Positions 22,009 through 32,935 of a stretch of DNA of 64,000 bases are shown piece by piece (the first letter of the stretch is position 1; the number at the start of each line of letters is the position of its first letter). The notes under the pieces were generated by a model that was given only the letters and a program-made list of their open reading frames with translations, was not told the origin of the DNA and ran no database searches. The translations under genes were made by a program, and so were the position numbers. Source of the stretch: Gonocerus acuteangulatus (lineage: Eukaryota; Arthropoda; Insecta; Hemiptera; Coreidae); contig OX328125.1 in NCBI GenBank assembly GCA_946811695.1, positions 94,576,760 through 94,640,759 of the forward strand, in the 5' to 3' direction.

Positions 22009-22217
22009 CATGGGCGTAATACTAACAATTTAGAACTTGAAGTAGTTTTAAACAACTAAAAGGCTATTACACCCAAAATAAAATACTTTTTATGAACTAA
22101 GTGATCTTATCTTAATTTATATTTAAGGGTTTATGATACATTTTTACCGATCAAATCCAAATTTTTTGGGGGGGGGGCTGTAGCCCCCTCAACCCCCCCT
22201 CCTTATATACACCCATA
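22009..22217 (+). mobile_element. MITE with 8-bp TSD (family CATGGGCGTATATA), copy 2
   Basis: A 209-bp relative of the MITE at 1286-1583. It has CATGGGCGTAATAC at the left, TATATACACCCATA at the right and a shared GAACTAAGTGATCTTAT interior. It is flanked by AAAGCCGT at 22001-22008 and 22218-22225. Confidence 0.85.
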
Positions 22218-22581
22218 AAAGCCGTAGACCATCAACAACTGAGCCCAAAAAGCACAAAACTCACAAATTTGACCAATTTCAAAACTTCCCAAAGTTTTGA
22301 TTAGACTTGGAAAAAATCAGACTGATACATCTTTATAAAACGCAAATTTATCTTAATTCAACATTGGATTAATTGAAATAATATTTAGTAAAGATAATAA
22401 AAGTAATGAATTAAATAAGATGCTGAAATATTATCAATGTCATTAATTTTTTGTATAAACTGTTTTATAAATTATTCTTTATGTAAGGACCAGGCGAACC
22501 TTAGGAATTGGCGAGCTCAATGAAATGTTATTTTATGTTCAATTCTAAAACTGTACAATAGATAAAACAATTATTATCTAT

Positions 22582-22745
22582 GGGGTCTCCCGTGGTCTAG
22601 TGGCTAGCACGCTGGATTCATAAGCGGGAGATGGTGGGTTCGATCCCCACCGGCGCCAAAAATTTTCTCATCTCAGGGCTCGCTGAGAAAATTCCTGGTT
22701 GCACCCTGGATGTCGGCGCTAATAGCTACGATTTGTTGATGCGCC

Positions 22746-22799
<54 letters not shown>
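22582..22799 (+). mobile_element. tRNA-derived SINE, full length with TSD
   Basis: A GGGGTCTCCCGTGGTCTAG head, GGTTCGATCCCC B box, body, GATGTCGGCGCTAATAGC, GTTGATGCGCCGT and a poly(A) of about 52. It is flanked by a perfect duplication TTATTATCTAT at 22571-22581 and 22800-22810 (first T at 22800). This is the best-preserved reference copy of the family in the window and probably a young insertion. Its 3' tail is shared with the 5S-derived SINE. Confidence 0.93.
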
Positions 22800-22801
<2 letters not shown>

Positions 22802-22810
22802 ATTATCTAT

Positions 22811-23418
22811 ATTAAATATTATTTCAATTAATCTCATTATTGAATTGAGATAAATTTACGTTTTGTGAAGATGTGTCAGTCTGATGTTTTCCAAGTCTAA
22901 TCAGGATTTGGATGTTTAATTTGAACAATATCAGTGCTCATATTTTTTTCAAGATCAACTCATAGCCGTGGAATGGATGTATTCGAACTGCACACATATT
23001 TGTGAAAAAAACAAATCCTAAAGGGATATTAATAGGTACATCTAATGTTGGAATACTTGTGCAGTTATGTTGGCTAACAGACGTTTATTGATGTTCTTTA
23101 GCTTAACGTTTTGTAAATAGTTCTTAATTTCGTGTGTTCTGAAGTTATTATATTAATGATAAGGATGTATTTTTAATCACTTATTGCTTCAAAATTACGG
23201 ACAAATAATCGTTTTTGAAGGATGCATCTTAATCTGATAGCAGCAATGAGTAACGGGCTGCATAAAATGCTTACTCGTTAGAATATGATACATTTCGGGT
23301 GAGTCATTGTTGACCCATGGACTGGAGTCTTGTTTCTAAACTAACTATGCTTTAAGGAACGCAATACCTATATAGAGTAATGTATTGTGTGCTTTTTTTA
23401 TATTACCAAAAAAAAAAA
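22811..23418. other. Unassigned AT-rich sequence
   Basis: No recognised feature. Confidence 0.4.
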
Positions 23419-23571
23419 TATTTAATTTGAAAGGATTTTAACGTTAGGACAAGTGGGATGGTTCCGCTAACATGTAGACGTGAAGTCTCACTGAGGTATC
23501 CAAAGTTATCGTTTAATGTTTTACTATATGGTGTACACAGTGCGGGCTGAACAAAGACTTAATAAAGACTT

Positions 23572-23573
<2 letters not shown>
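23419..23573 (+). repeat. Direct repeat, copy 1 of 2
   Basis: TTTAATTTGAAAGGATTTTA through GTGCGGGCTGAACAAAGACT matches 24058-24212 with few differences. A third partial copy lies at 47829-47895 (GGTATCCAGAGTTATC). Copies 1 and 2 flank the tRNA-derived SINE at 23617. Confidence 0.8.

Positions 23574-23614
<41 letters not shown>
23574..23614. repeat. (TA)n microsatellite
   Basis: TA run immediately before the SINE head. Confidence 0.9.
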
Positions 23615-23616
<2 letters not shown>

Positions 23617-23620
<4 letters not shown>

Positions 23621-23959
23621 GGGCGATGTTAGCTCAGTGGTAGAGCACTCGACTAAAGAACTGGAGGACCAAGTTCAAAACCCGAGCGCGCACTAAAGAT
23701 TTTTTCTTCTAGTGCTGCCGTTCGAGAGTTGGATTTGGGGTCCTAGATCGTCCCTAGGCTCACCCAGCCTTTAATTAATTTAATTAATAATGGGTACCTT
23801 GGGTGCTAATGACTCTAGCAGTCGAAGCAGCCAAGGGGAAAATCAGGCGGCCGGAGCATAGTATTGACCACACTATCTCCCTAGTGTGCCGTATGGTCAA
23901 GAATCAGATACCTCTACAGTATCTGCCCCTCTGGGCCCTTGTGGCCTGTTACGGGACTG

Positions 23960-23975
<16 letters not shown>
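23617..23975 (+). mobile_element. tRNA-Ile-like SINE (GGGGGCGATGTTAGC family)
   Basis: The head GGGGGCGATGTTAGCTCAGT, then GGTAGAGCAC, has an A box like tRNA-Ile. A weak B box AAGTTCAAAACCC follows. The long body carries GGGTACCTTGGGTGCTAATG, AGTCGAAGCAGCC and TGTGGCCTGTTACGGGACTG, and ends in a (TA)n tail. The head alone is amplified in tandem at 40545-40920. Confidence 0.75.
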
Positions 23976-24003
<28 letters not shown>

Positions 24004-24018
24004 ATAAAATAATATATA

Positions 24019-24050
<32 letters not shown>
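23963..24050. repeat. (TA)n arrays
   Basis: Two TA runs serving as the SINE's 3' simple repeat. Confidence 0.9.
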
Positions 24051-24057
24051 TATAAAA

Positions 24058-24212
24058 TTATTTAATTTGAAAGGATCTTAACTTTAGGACAATTGGGATG
24101 GTTCCGCTCACATGTAGACGTGAAGTCTCACTGAGGTATCCAGAGTTATCGTTTAATGTTTTACTATTTATATGGTGTACACAGTGCGGGCTGAACAAAG
24201 ACTTACAATATT
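24058..24212 (+). repeat. Direct repeat, copy 2 of 2
   Basis: Second copy of 23419-23573. It ends at the mariner terminus CAGGGTGTCCC. Confidence 0.8.
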
Positions 24213-24220
24213 TATATATA

Positions 24221-24710
24221 CAGGGTGTCCCAGGCTTAAACCGACAGACTTCGTATATCGACGGGGAATAGAAACCTAAGTCAAAAAGTCCTTTGGAGAT
24301 TTTCTCGTTTTCCCTTCTTTTTCGAGAAAAACAAAACGTTTTTTTTTGTTTGTTTTTTTTTGACAAATCCCGATTTATCGCTTAAACGAGCTTGTACGGA
24401 AAACCACCTTAATACAAAAGGTGTAGATTAGACCAAGTTGAACGTCTTATCTTGAATATTTTACGAGAAATTGCTACTTTTACAAAGAATTTAAATTACA
24501 TGAAGAGAATTTATATTTAAATATTTTTATTAAATAAATTAACTAAAAAAGACATTTGAAATTATTTTCATTTTTTTTTATTCTCTTATTTATTTATAAG
24601 TATAAATAAATATAACTTGTTTTTTGCGTTTTTCTCGAAAACTAGAAAATCGCTAAAAGGCTTTTTGACTTAGTTTTTCGATATATACGGAGTTTCCATT
24701 TTTAGCCTTC
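24221..24710. mobile_element. Mariner-type MITE
   Basis: The left end CAGGGTGTCCCAGGCTTAAA follows TA. ACTTCGTATATCGACGG, CCTAAGTCAAAAAGTCC and GATTTTCTCGTTTTC recur inverted at 24635-24705 (AAAATCGCTAAAAGGC, TTTTTGACTTAG, CGATATATACGGAGT). The outermost right end is lost. The interior has no transposase. Confidence 0.7.
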
Positions 24711-24799
24711 CAAGTAGGTATATGCATTTTACGGAAACACCGTGAGATGATGTAGTTCCTGCAAGTTGGACTTTTTCTATGTAACGTGACTCTACTCTT

Positions 24800-25470
24800 T
24801 GCAACTAGGTCATTGGCGTCATAAATAAAGCTACTCTCCAACCTTTAAATGACCTTAATTCTTCAATACCTTTTAGAATTAAAAATAGCGAATAGATATA
24901 AAATTAATTTCCACATCTATAAGTATGGTTTAAAAAAAAATTAATGTTTCTAACAAGGCTTAAAAGTTTATTTTCATAGTTCAATCTGTTTTTAAATAGC
25001 AAGAGGTTTTGAAATTTTTATTATTTTAGTTTTTACCTTTTTAAGGTAACTTACGTCCCTCATCAGAGGATTAGTTAGAATAAATACGTGGTTTTACTGA
25101 TAAATTAACGAAGTCATAACATTGTTAATTTTATTTGTTTATATACCCTGGGAAATTGCATGAGAGGTATACATTCTAAAGTGTTCTGTATACACATAAT
25201 TCTACATTTTTGCGAGAAACAAATGCTTTCTCTGAAATATTTATTATTTTTCATAAAAATCAATCCAATTTTTATCGTTGTATTACCTCCTTCAAGTTCT
25301 TTTTAAATAATAATAGGAATCGTTGCCTTTAAATGGTAAGGCGTGTAAAATCCTGTAGTCGTGATTTTTTCATAAAATAACCTCTGAGGAAAAAAAGTCT
25401 GAAGTCTAGGTTACAAATAGTAATAATGATTTATATTGAGATCCCATAGCCAACTCAGAATGGCCTCTAA
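24800..25470. other. Unassigned AT-rich sequence
   Basis: A CTCTGATGAGGGACGTAAGT phrase on the minus strand near 25065 resembles the other CTGATGA retroelement ends. Nothing else is recognised. Confidence 0.4.
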
Positions 25471-25475
25471 AAAAA

Positions 25476-25575
25476 GTCAATCGCGCAGGATTCGCATAAC
25501 TAGGCACTTACCCCCGAATATGCGTAATGTACGCTGTATAATCTGTAATATTTTGTTTGCAATAACCAACATAGA
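25476..25575 (+). repeat. Dispersed repeat shared with 62742-62830
   Basis: Both carry CGCAGGA...GCATAACTA, GCACTT, GTAATGTA and TAATATTTTG/TAATTTGCTG at the same spacing. Family unknown. Confidence 0.6.
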
Positions 25576-25600
25576 AGAAAATATGAAGCTTTATAATTAA

Positions 25601-25646
25601 AATGACAAGCTAATAATAATGAATGGATTATTATTAGCTTGTCATT
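25601..25646. repeat. Perfect hairpin, 20-bp arms
   Basis: AATGACAAGCTAATAATAAT and its exact complement are separated by 6 nt. A partial third copy of AATGACAAGCT lies at 25703. Confidence 0.9.
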
Positions 25647-25660
25647 ATAATAATAACATT

Positions 25661-25704
25661 CGTAACTAATAATAAATGGACGTTAAAATTTAAATAAATA
25701 AATA
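25661..25704 (+). mobile_element. Isolated SINE 3' tail (AATGGACGTTAAAATTT)
   Basis: TTCGTAACTAATAATAAATG then GACGTTAAAATTTAAAT matches the tail of the tRNA-Lys-like SINE at 56222-56445. No head is present. Confidence 0.6.
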
Positions 25705-25880
25705 ATGACAAGCTGGCTCAATTTTTTCACTATTTAATAAATACAACATTTAAGGACATCCAACATAAATAACCCGTAAAAATTAAATATAGTTGAGCTT
25801 TAAATAAATATACATATTATTATTTATTAGTTGGTGTTACGCTTTTTGGTGAATACCTTACATTTTATATATGTTATTAC

Positions 25881-27170
25881 TAGGGACCGGATTCTTAGAT
25901 TTTCACCTATTTTTTTCCTTTCTGCTAAACACGATATTGATCGGTTTTTTATATGATTCGCGTCTTATAGTATCATTCATGCAAATTTGGAAGAACCTAA
26001 AAAACCTATTCAGGATGATATCACCTAAATAACGATGGAATGACCTAAACATACCTAATATTTAAAATAGAAAATACAATTCAATGAAATCATTTCCTCG
26101 ATCAAACAAAGTTTCTTAAAAGCATCTTCCAGGGTCCAGACGTTACGGGAAATTTTAATAGGAGTGTCGCTTCCACCAGAACCCATTTTAACACACTGGG
26201 GAAAAATAGAAACAGTTGTTGACGCTTTAGATATGAATGAAGCAGCTGCCATTTCTAAGGCTTCCATGGTCCTCCAGAGCAACAAGATTCGTGGTGCACT
26301 CGCATTACTAAGAGCATATTTCTCAGATCTTCCAAATCTCATTGGAAAATTTGAATCGTCACCACTGGAGCTAAAGTATGCGATGAAATACTCCCCTATG
26401 ACGTTAACGGTCGCATCTTTATCTTTCTTAGCTGTTAAGATAGTTCTCTATGACAACAGGAAGAATTTCATCGTCGAAAACCTGGGCACCTATAAGGGAG
26501 TTTACTGTAATAAGGGGTAATATCTACTTTAGTTTCATATTTTCCCTTTTAAATGTTCCAAGATTTAATTATTTGGTTTTTAACATAGTTAAGTACCTAT
26601 CTATAGGCAGTGAAATCCTTCCTGATTTTCTTTAGAAGTTGGTACTCTTTAGCAGAGTAACTTAAAAATGGCCGTTACATATTTGTTTTAATTGTTTTGT
26701 TTTATGTTCTTATTTATTTATTTTTTATTAATGTATGTTTTATTAAATAATTTATTTTTTTTTCTTTTTTAAAATAATAATTCGTATTTCCGTTTTATTT
26801 TTATTTGCTCATCTTTTTTTTCCTTCTCAATATACTCTTCTATAAAATAATGTTATTTGTTGTTTATTTTTATGTTACTATGTCTACATATTAATTTATC
26901 AATTATAAATTAATCAAAATTATTAAGGATAAATTATAATAGGCTGAACTTATTTTTCAAACTTATTGAAACATTTTTATGACCTAAAAGAAACTAAAAT
27001 GGATTTTTCAATAAAAACCTAAAAAGACCTATTTTTTGATCCTATTCAAAACATTTTTATCACCTAAAAAAGCCTAAAATGGACTTTTACATAAAAACCT
27101 AAAAAGACCTATTATGCCTGTTGCAAAAACCTAATTGGATACTTATTTTATCCTAAAAATCCGGTCCCTA
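25881..27170 (+). mobile_element. hAT transposon, internally deleted, 8-bp TSD
   Basis: The ends are TAGGGACCGGATTCTTAG and the complement of TAGGGACCGGATTTTTAG. A perfect 8-bp duplication GTTATTAC occupies 25873-25880 and 27171-27178. Eight-base TSDs and such ends are diagnostic of the hAT superfamily. It is 1290 bp, shorter than autonomous hATs, and contains only a transposase fragment. Subterminal repeats of the form CCTAAAAAGACCTATT occur in the right part. Confidence 0.9.
26164..26520 (+). pseudogene. hAT transposase C-terminal fragment
   Basis: A frame of 118 codons. LPPEPILTHWGKIE is the hAT LPPxPVxTRWGTWL block, with the usual Arg replaced by His. DEEAAAI-type sequence follows as DMNEAAAISKASMVL, then LRAYFSDLPNLIGKFESS, a typical hAT dimerisation-region helix pattern. 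The N-terminal BED zinc finger and the catalytic DDE core are absent, and the frame runs into AT-rich DNA. It lies inside a TIR-bounded element with a clean TSD, so it is a non-autonomous derivative. Confidence 0.75.
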
Positions 27171-27210
27171 GTTATTACAAAACATTATGTTACCTTATTG
27201 CCTATATATT

Positions 27211-27216
<6 letters not shown>

Positions 27217-27256
<40 letters not shown>
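27217..27256. repeat. (TA)n microsatellite
   Basis: TA run. The flanking GCATTATGTTACCTTATTG phrase is repeated about three times from 27180 to 27340. Confidence 0.9.
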
Positions 27257-27260
<4 letters not shown>

Positions 27261-27340
27261 ACATTGCATTATGTTACCTTATTGTTTATATATTTGCATT
27301 AAGTATATATTACTAGATTGCATTATATTACCTTATTGTC

Positions 27341-27724
27341 TATATATTTACATAACAGTATGCTTAATATAAATAACACACACATAAATATATTCATATG
27401 CAAATGTAAAATTTATATGATAAAGTAAAAATATTATAGACATTATTTCAATTTGAAGTACTTATTTTTTTTTTTTATAAATATTTATTATTTAATTTCT
27501 GGAAGCACAAAGGCTGGAATCAGCCGCACGAAGTCCATCCAAAAAATGGTTCTGAAGTAATTTTCGATGGGGCGATCTCAGTCGGTTTTGAACGGTTTTA
27601 TTTTATTGTTTTCCTCAGTTTTATATTGCTTGTTCTTTTTGTAGTTAACTTTAGCAGTAAAATGAATTTATCAGAAAAACAAAATACTTAAAGGAGAAAC
27701 AACTTTTTCTTCTTCGGAAGTATT
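27341..27724. other. Unassigned AT-rich sequence
   Basis: No recognised feature. Confidence 0.4.
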
Positions 27725-27905
27725 TTCCGCTATCCTAAGATTTCTTGGCATAATGGTGCCAAAAATCTCGCTTTTCTACATAATTTCATTCGTGTGGGTG
27801 TTTTCACAAAATAGTAACTATATCCATTCTAAGCTTTCCAAATGATACTAGAGAAAAGAACATTAAGGAAAAGCGCTAAGATGACGCAGTTCCTGTGAGT
27901 CGGGT
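27725..27905 (+). repeat. Ancient dispersed repeat, copy
   Basis: Shares AAGATTTCTTGGC, TTTCACAAA and GCGCTAAGATGACGCAGTTC, CTGTGAGTC with 17630-17780 and 29840-30225. Confidence 0.5.
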
Positions 27906-28728
27906 TTTTGTTGTATTGTTTTTTATGCTATTCATGTTTGTGCTCAAATTTTGTTAATTCCTAGTAAATATGTGAATTATTTATTAGTTGTATTTCAATA
28001 TAAATAAATGTATTACACCACCACAAGGACTTAATATATTACTAAATACTACAGTGACTTCATAAATTTATTAAAATTATTATAAACATTTAAAATTATT
28101 ATGAATCATATCATGGCCCATCCAGGTATTGAAAGTTCGTGTTTTAGTACTAGCTATTTTGTCATTTAAAATTTACTACACGAAATAGTCACGGCATATT
28201 TTATTGTGCATTAATGTCAGTATTTGCAGAATGGAAAGCAATGCAATACAAGGACAATATTCAATTTAAAATAAATATAAAGTCAAAACTTAAATAATAA
28301 GTCATGATATTATTGCCTGGACGTCCTCGCCATTTAATTTAATTTGTAATAAATTACTCATTCTACATGAGATATCTTTGTTTTATATGGATTGATAATT
28401 ATTGCTAAGAGTATAAATTTCTATGCATTAAGAGAAGTTGTTTAAAATATTTTGTTTAGTTTATGTTCTATTATCCCCATTAGATTAAAATATGCTATAA
28501 AATAATTTGTATTGTTGTTTATGTTTGGGCAAGAAACGATAGGTTCGTGTGAAACGTGTAGAACGTATTATAACTTAAATTTGGTGGGAGATCAATAACC
28601 GAAAATAAAATTTATAATTTTTGAAATGGAAGTCTTGACTCAGCAGGGCTTAGTGGAACTATAGTCCCAATATTTATTTTATTATTTGTTTAAATAATAA
28701 AAAACAAATTTAACCAGGAATGTTTTTA
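27906..28728. other. Unassigned AT-rich sequence
   Basis: No recognised gene or repeat. Confidence 0.4.
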
Positions 28729-29038
28729 ATTGTAGGCTCCTGACGAGGCGCCAAATATTGCATGAATATGTTGAGAATAACAATATACGATTTGGAGCAG
28801 AATTTAGTTTAATTGTAGGCTCCTGACGAGGCGCCAAATATTGCATGAATATGTTGAGAATAACAATATACCATTTGGAGCAGAATTGTAGGCTCCTGAC
28901 GAGGCGCCAAATATTGCATGAATATGTTGAGAATAACAATATACCATTTGGAGCAGAATTGTAGGCTCCTGACGAGGCGCCAAATATTGCATGAATATGT
29001 TGAGAATAACAATATACGATTTGGAGCAGAATTTAGTT
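28729..29038 (+). repeat. Four-copy tandem repeat, 73/83-bp units
   Basis: Units start at 28729, 28812, 28885 and 28958. Each carries GTAGGCTCCTGACGAGGCGC, CAAATATTGCATGAATATG and TTTGGAGCAGAATT. Units 1 and 4 share the CGATTT variant and a TTTAGTT extension; units 2 and 3 share CCATTT. Open frames on the minus strand are repeat artefacts. Confidence 0.92.
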
Positions 29039-29112
29039 TTTTTTTTAGTTATTGACCTTTTGGAGGTTGTTTAAATACCTTAATTAATTCATGCCCTTAT
29101 ATTAATTACTTA

Positions 29113-29280
29113 CTTAAATTTTAACGTCCATTATTATTAAATAAGGATTTTAGGACGGTTTACCTATAGGTTTTTTTCTAAAGAAAAGCCACCACCCCAT
29201 ATTGGGAATCGAACCCTCGACCCTTGGCACGGCGTGTTAAGTGCTCACGTCTTAACACTCACGGCCACCGGGCCACCAGA
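29113..29280 (-). mobile_element. tRNA-Lys-like SINE, minus strand
   Basis: On the minus strand: GGTGGCCCGGTGGCCGTGAG, GGTTCGATTCCC, a body with CCTATAGGTAAACCGTCC, and the tail AATAATAATGGACGTTAAAA. It is the same family as 56222-56445. Confidence 0.75.
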
Positions 29281-29569
29281 TATATTAATTTGATTAACCT
29301 TTCGCCTTTTTTTTTTAGCGCGTTTCCTCCCTCTATAGGGACGATAAGTAATGTCAACGCTTCAGACCCTTTGGGTCAAGAGTATACCGTTGATCACGAT
29401 TTTGAAAGCCATAGCTATAGCCATAATCGTGGAAAACGGAAAGAAACTAGATTTTTCTAAGGAATTCCGGATATATTCTAATATATCTGAAAACGGGTTA
29501 GGAAATCATAGCTAATGTGAGTGACTTATTCGTTTGTTAAATTCGTTAAGAAATTAATGCCGGTGCTCC

Positions 29570-29572
<3 letters not shown>

Positions 29573-29623
<51 letters not shown>
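29573..29623. repeat. Poly(A) tract
   Basis: About 51 A residues preceded by GCCGGTGCTCCGT, which resembles a decayed SINE tail (GATGCGCCGT). A second A tract lies at 29748-29773. Confidence 0.85.
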
Positions 29624-29626
<3 letters not shown>

Positions 29627-29839
29627 TTTAACTGAAGAAAAACCTAATTAGGATAATATGGATTACAACAAACACAGATTTTCTAGATCTAACTCCAAAT
29701 GAAACATATTTAATGGAAAATGCATTATTTTGTAAGAGTAGCTTACAAAAAAAAAAAAAAAAAAAAAAAAAAATCGTTGATAAATTGATCTTGTTCATAG
29801 AAATCTGTGTTTAAGTAGAGTAATGCTACTGTCAGTTTC

Positions 29840-30225
29840 CTGTTGTGCCGCCTAAGATCTTGTTGCTTCGCTTTGAGATTTAGTTTTACTTGTGTTCATA
29901 TATTTCACAAAGGATTAATTGAATGGGTCAGGGCAAAATAGTCCTAAGCAACATTTTCAACAAAACTTAACTGTAGCTGCTATATGTTGGCTAGTATGTG
30001 GGTAGCTCTGTATGCTACTTAATCTTGCTGCCCCTTCAACTGATAGTCCCACGTAATAGCCAACATATAGTAGCTACAGTTACGTTTTGCTATAAATGTT
30101 GCTTGGCACTATTTTGCCCCGACCCCTTCAATTGTTTCTATTACAAGCTTTGAAAATTACACTAGATGTAATAAAGGAAACTCGCAAAAACGACGCGGTT
30201 TCTGCCGCTCGGAATTTCGACGTAA
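29840..30225 (+). repeat. Ancient dispersed repeat split by a MITE
   Basis: The left part (GCCGCCTAAGATCTTGTTGC) and right part (AACGACGCGGTTTCTGCCGC) match the family at 17630 and 27725. The fold-back MITE at 29917-30133 is inserted between them. Confidence 0.5.
29917..30133. mobile_element. Fold-back MITE (GAAGGGGTCGGGG family), complete
   Basis: The left arm AATTGAATGGGTCAGGGCAA pairs with the right arm (p pairs with 60050-p) over about 85 bp, with mismatches. The loop is about 40 bp. Paired words include AACTGTAGCTGCTATATG and TTGGCTAGTATGTGG. A half copy is at 8396-8550. Confidence 0.85.
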
Positions 30226-30910
30226 TTAGTCATTAGGAATAGTAAAAATCATCTAAATAAAAAATATAAATTGTATATTTATATATTAGCAATTTATTGT
30301 AATTATAGGATCTCTCTATGCTGCCAGTTGAGAAAGAGAGCAAGGCGTATAGAATGTTTCCAATGATCGTGTTTTCCTAGGACCAGCTGACCGGGGTCAT
30401 TATCCGATAGCAGAAGCTAATGACAGTGTAAACACCACAGCCTAGATGTGTACTTTCCTTATTTCTGTGGGGGGGGGGGGGGGCTTGAGGGCATTTAGCC
30501 ACAATACCCCAGGCCCAATATTCCCAGTAGGCTATTAATAGAGCAAGTTCAATGTCACCGGTGCCTTCTCTACCAGGGTTGATTGCCCACTTATCCGACC
30601 ATACTCAAATAATTGTCAATCTCTCTTATCAAAAGTTTTTTCATCGTTATCAATAAATCAATAGTTCTCCTATCTTATTGTTCTAAACTATTTTTCTTGG
30701 CGATCTGCGGGATTCCAATGTCCTCAGTTCGTGCCGTTCAATAACCCGGATTGTTTGAATGTTTTAAGAAGAAAACATTTAACTCCTTCTCAAGGCATTT
30801 TCACCGAGAAGTTGCGAATAAAAGCGTTTCTTCTTAACTGATCTTTCCGAAGTTGAGTAAAATAAACAAATATCTCACAATGCTAAAGTTTCGAACAAAA
30901 TTAAAAAGTT
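30226..30910. other. Unassigned sequence
   Basis: A poly(G) run lies at 30469-30482. No recognised gene. Confidence 0.4.
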
Positions 30911-30912
30911 CA

Positions 30913-31870
30913 ATCGCCGTGAGTGTTAATGCATTAACACTAAGTCCCTAGTTTGTAGATTCAATTCCAGCTTGGGGTGATGGGAATTCTTACGGTCATT
31001 TCAAGGGTATGCAACGGTCCGTTAAGGAATTCTTCCTTGTCCTTGAAAGGGTGGATGGTCAAAAATCCAACCCTACGACACGGGGGTCTAGGTATCTTAC
31101 GGACATACCAGATTATGCAATGACCTGACAAGGAAACCGTCCCTGTCCTAGGAGGCGTATATGGTCAGGAGACCAGCCTTACGAGACGGGGGTCTAGGCT
31201 TTTTACGGAATGCCAAGGTTATACAACGGTCCGGTAAGGAATTCGTCCTTGTCCTAAGAGGGGTAGATGGTCAGGAGACCAGCCTTACGACACGGGGGTC
31301 TAGGCTTCTTACGGACATACCAAGGTTATGCAACGGCCCGGTAAGGAATTCGCCCTTGTCCTAGGAGGGATAGATGCTCAGGAGACCAGCCTTACGACAC
31401 GGGGGTCTAGGCTTCTTACGGACATACCAAGGTTATGCAACGGCCCGGTAAGGAATTCGCTCTTGTCCTAGGAGGGATAGATGCTCAGGAGACCAGCCTT
31501 ACGACACGGGGGTCTAGGCTTCTTACGGACATACCAAGGTTATGCAACGGCCCGGTAAGGAATTCGCTCTTGTCCTAGGAGGAATAGATGCTCAGGAAAC
31601 CAGCCTTACGACACGGGGGTCTAGGCTTCTTACGGACATACCAAGGTTATGCAACCCTGCATAACCCCCTGGTTCCTTGTCTGGATGGACCTGACAAGGA
31701 ATTGGTTCTTGTCCCAGGAGAGGTAGATGGTCGGGAGACCAGCCTTACACCATGGGGGTATGGTATTATTACGGACATGATAAGGTTATTCAACAGTCTG
31801 TCAAGGAATTCGTCCTTGCCTTCGGAAGTATAAATTGTCAGGGGACCAGCCTTGCAACACGGACAAAGTG
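30913..31870 (+). repeat. Satellite of about 107 bp seeded by a tRNA-like head
   Basis: A tRNA-SINE-like head (GCCGTGAGTGTTAATGC, AGATTCAATTCC) opens the array. AGCCTTACGA-type landmarks then recur at 31175, 31281, 31389, 31495, 31602, 31741 and 31849, giving steps of 106-108 and one of 139. Each unit carries GGTCTAGGCTTCTTACGGAC, CAAGGTTATGCAACGG, AAGGAATTCG and CTTGTCCTAGGAGG. Outer units are diverged and central ones nearly identical. Confidence 0.88.
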
Positions 31871-32660
31871 GAACTGTTGTAATTAATACCTGACATATTC
31901 TTTCATTCACGTTCCTAGGAAAAAGTCCTTCTTCCTGTAAACAAATACAGCTTATTTATTTAGTTAACGAATATTTAAACCATATATTAATGTATTTATA
32001 AAAATTATTTATTTTTATAATATAAATATATACACATACATTGCCACATACACAGCATTCCCCGCACACATAAGACAAACTGCTAGGAGTCATTGACTCT
32101 GAGGAAGCAGATGTTAAGTGACCTACTTACTAACATTCATCTTTCCTCGGGGCACCTCAATGTTGCAATGGCATTAAATGAAGTAATTTTTCTTCGGATG
32201 GGAGATTTTATTTCTATCCTGTTCTATATTTTGTAGATTTTTGCAAGAAAATATGTAAAATCAAATTGTGCCTGTGACGTTCCATTTCCTGAGGTACTTC
32301 TTATTGCTTGTATTCCTTAGGTTATGTATTAGTAAATATGAAAAGAATCGATAAAGATAATGTTCCATTGCTCAAAAAAAAATATGTTTTTAAATAACAA
32401 TAATAATTATTATTTAAAAACAAAATATTATGACCATTAGAATCATACTGGATGGTTTGAAGATGGACTAAATATATACATATATCCTTCAATCGAAGCT
32501 CGAGTAGGGAGATTCAAAGGTCAGCGGAGTTGAACCCACGACCTTTGCTTCTGTTTGTTTGTTTGTGGCATTTTTGGGCGAAAGAACCCCACGGTCGTCA
32601 TCGCCCTACCGTGCAGACAGCTACACAAATTACTCACCGCATGCTCACGAGTTTTATTTT
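31871..32660. other. Unassigned AT-rich sequence
   Basis: Short inverted repeats are present (ATAATTATTATTTAAAAA near 32400). No recognised gene. Confidence 0.4.

Positions 32661-32935
<275 letters not shown>

Noticed and set aside
22582..22660. tRNA gene (CAT or Glu-like)
   Set aside because: A and B boxes are present but the acceptor and anticodon stems do not pair. It is the head of a SINE.
28729..29038. Hammerhead ribozyme satellite
   Set aside because: CTGACGAGGCGC is present, but no GAAA follows a closing stem in any unit.
31161..31833. Proteins in the 107-bp satellite
   Set aside because: Frames repeat with unit shifts and stop irregularly; there is no conserved product.
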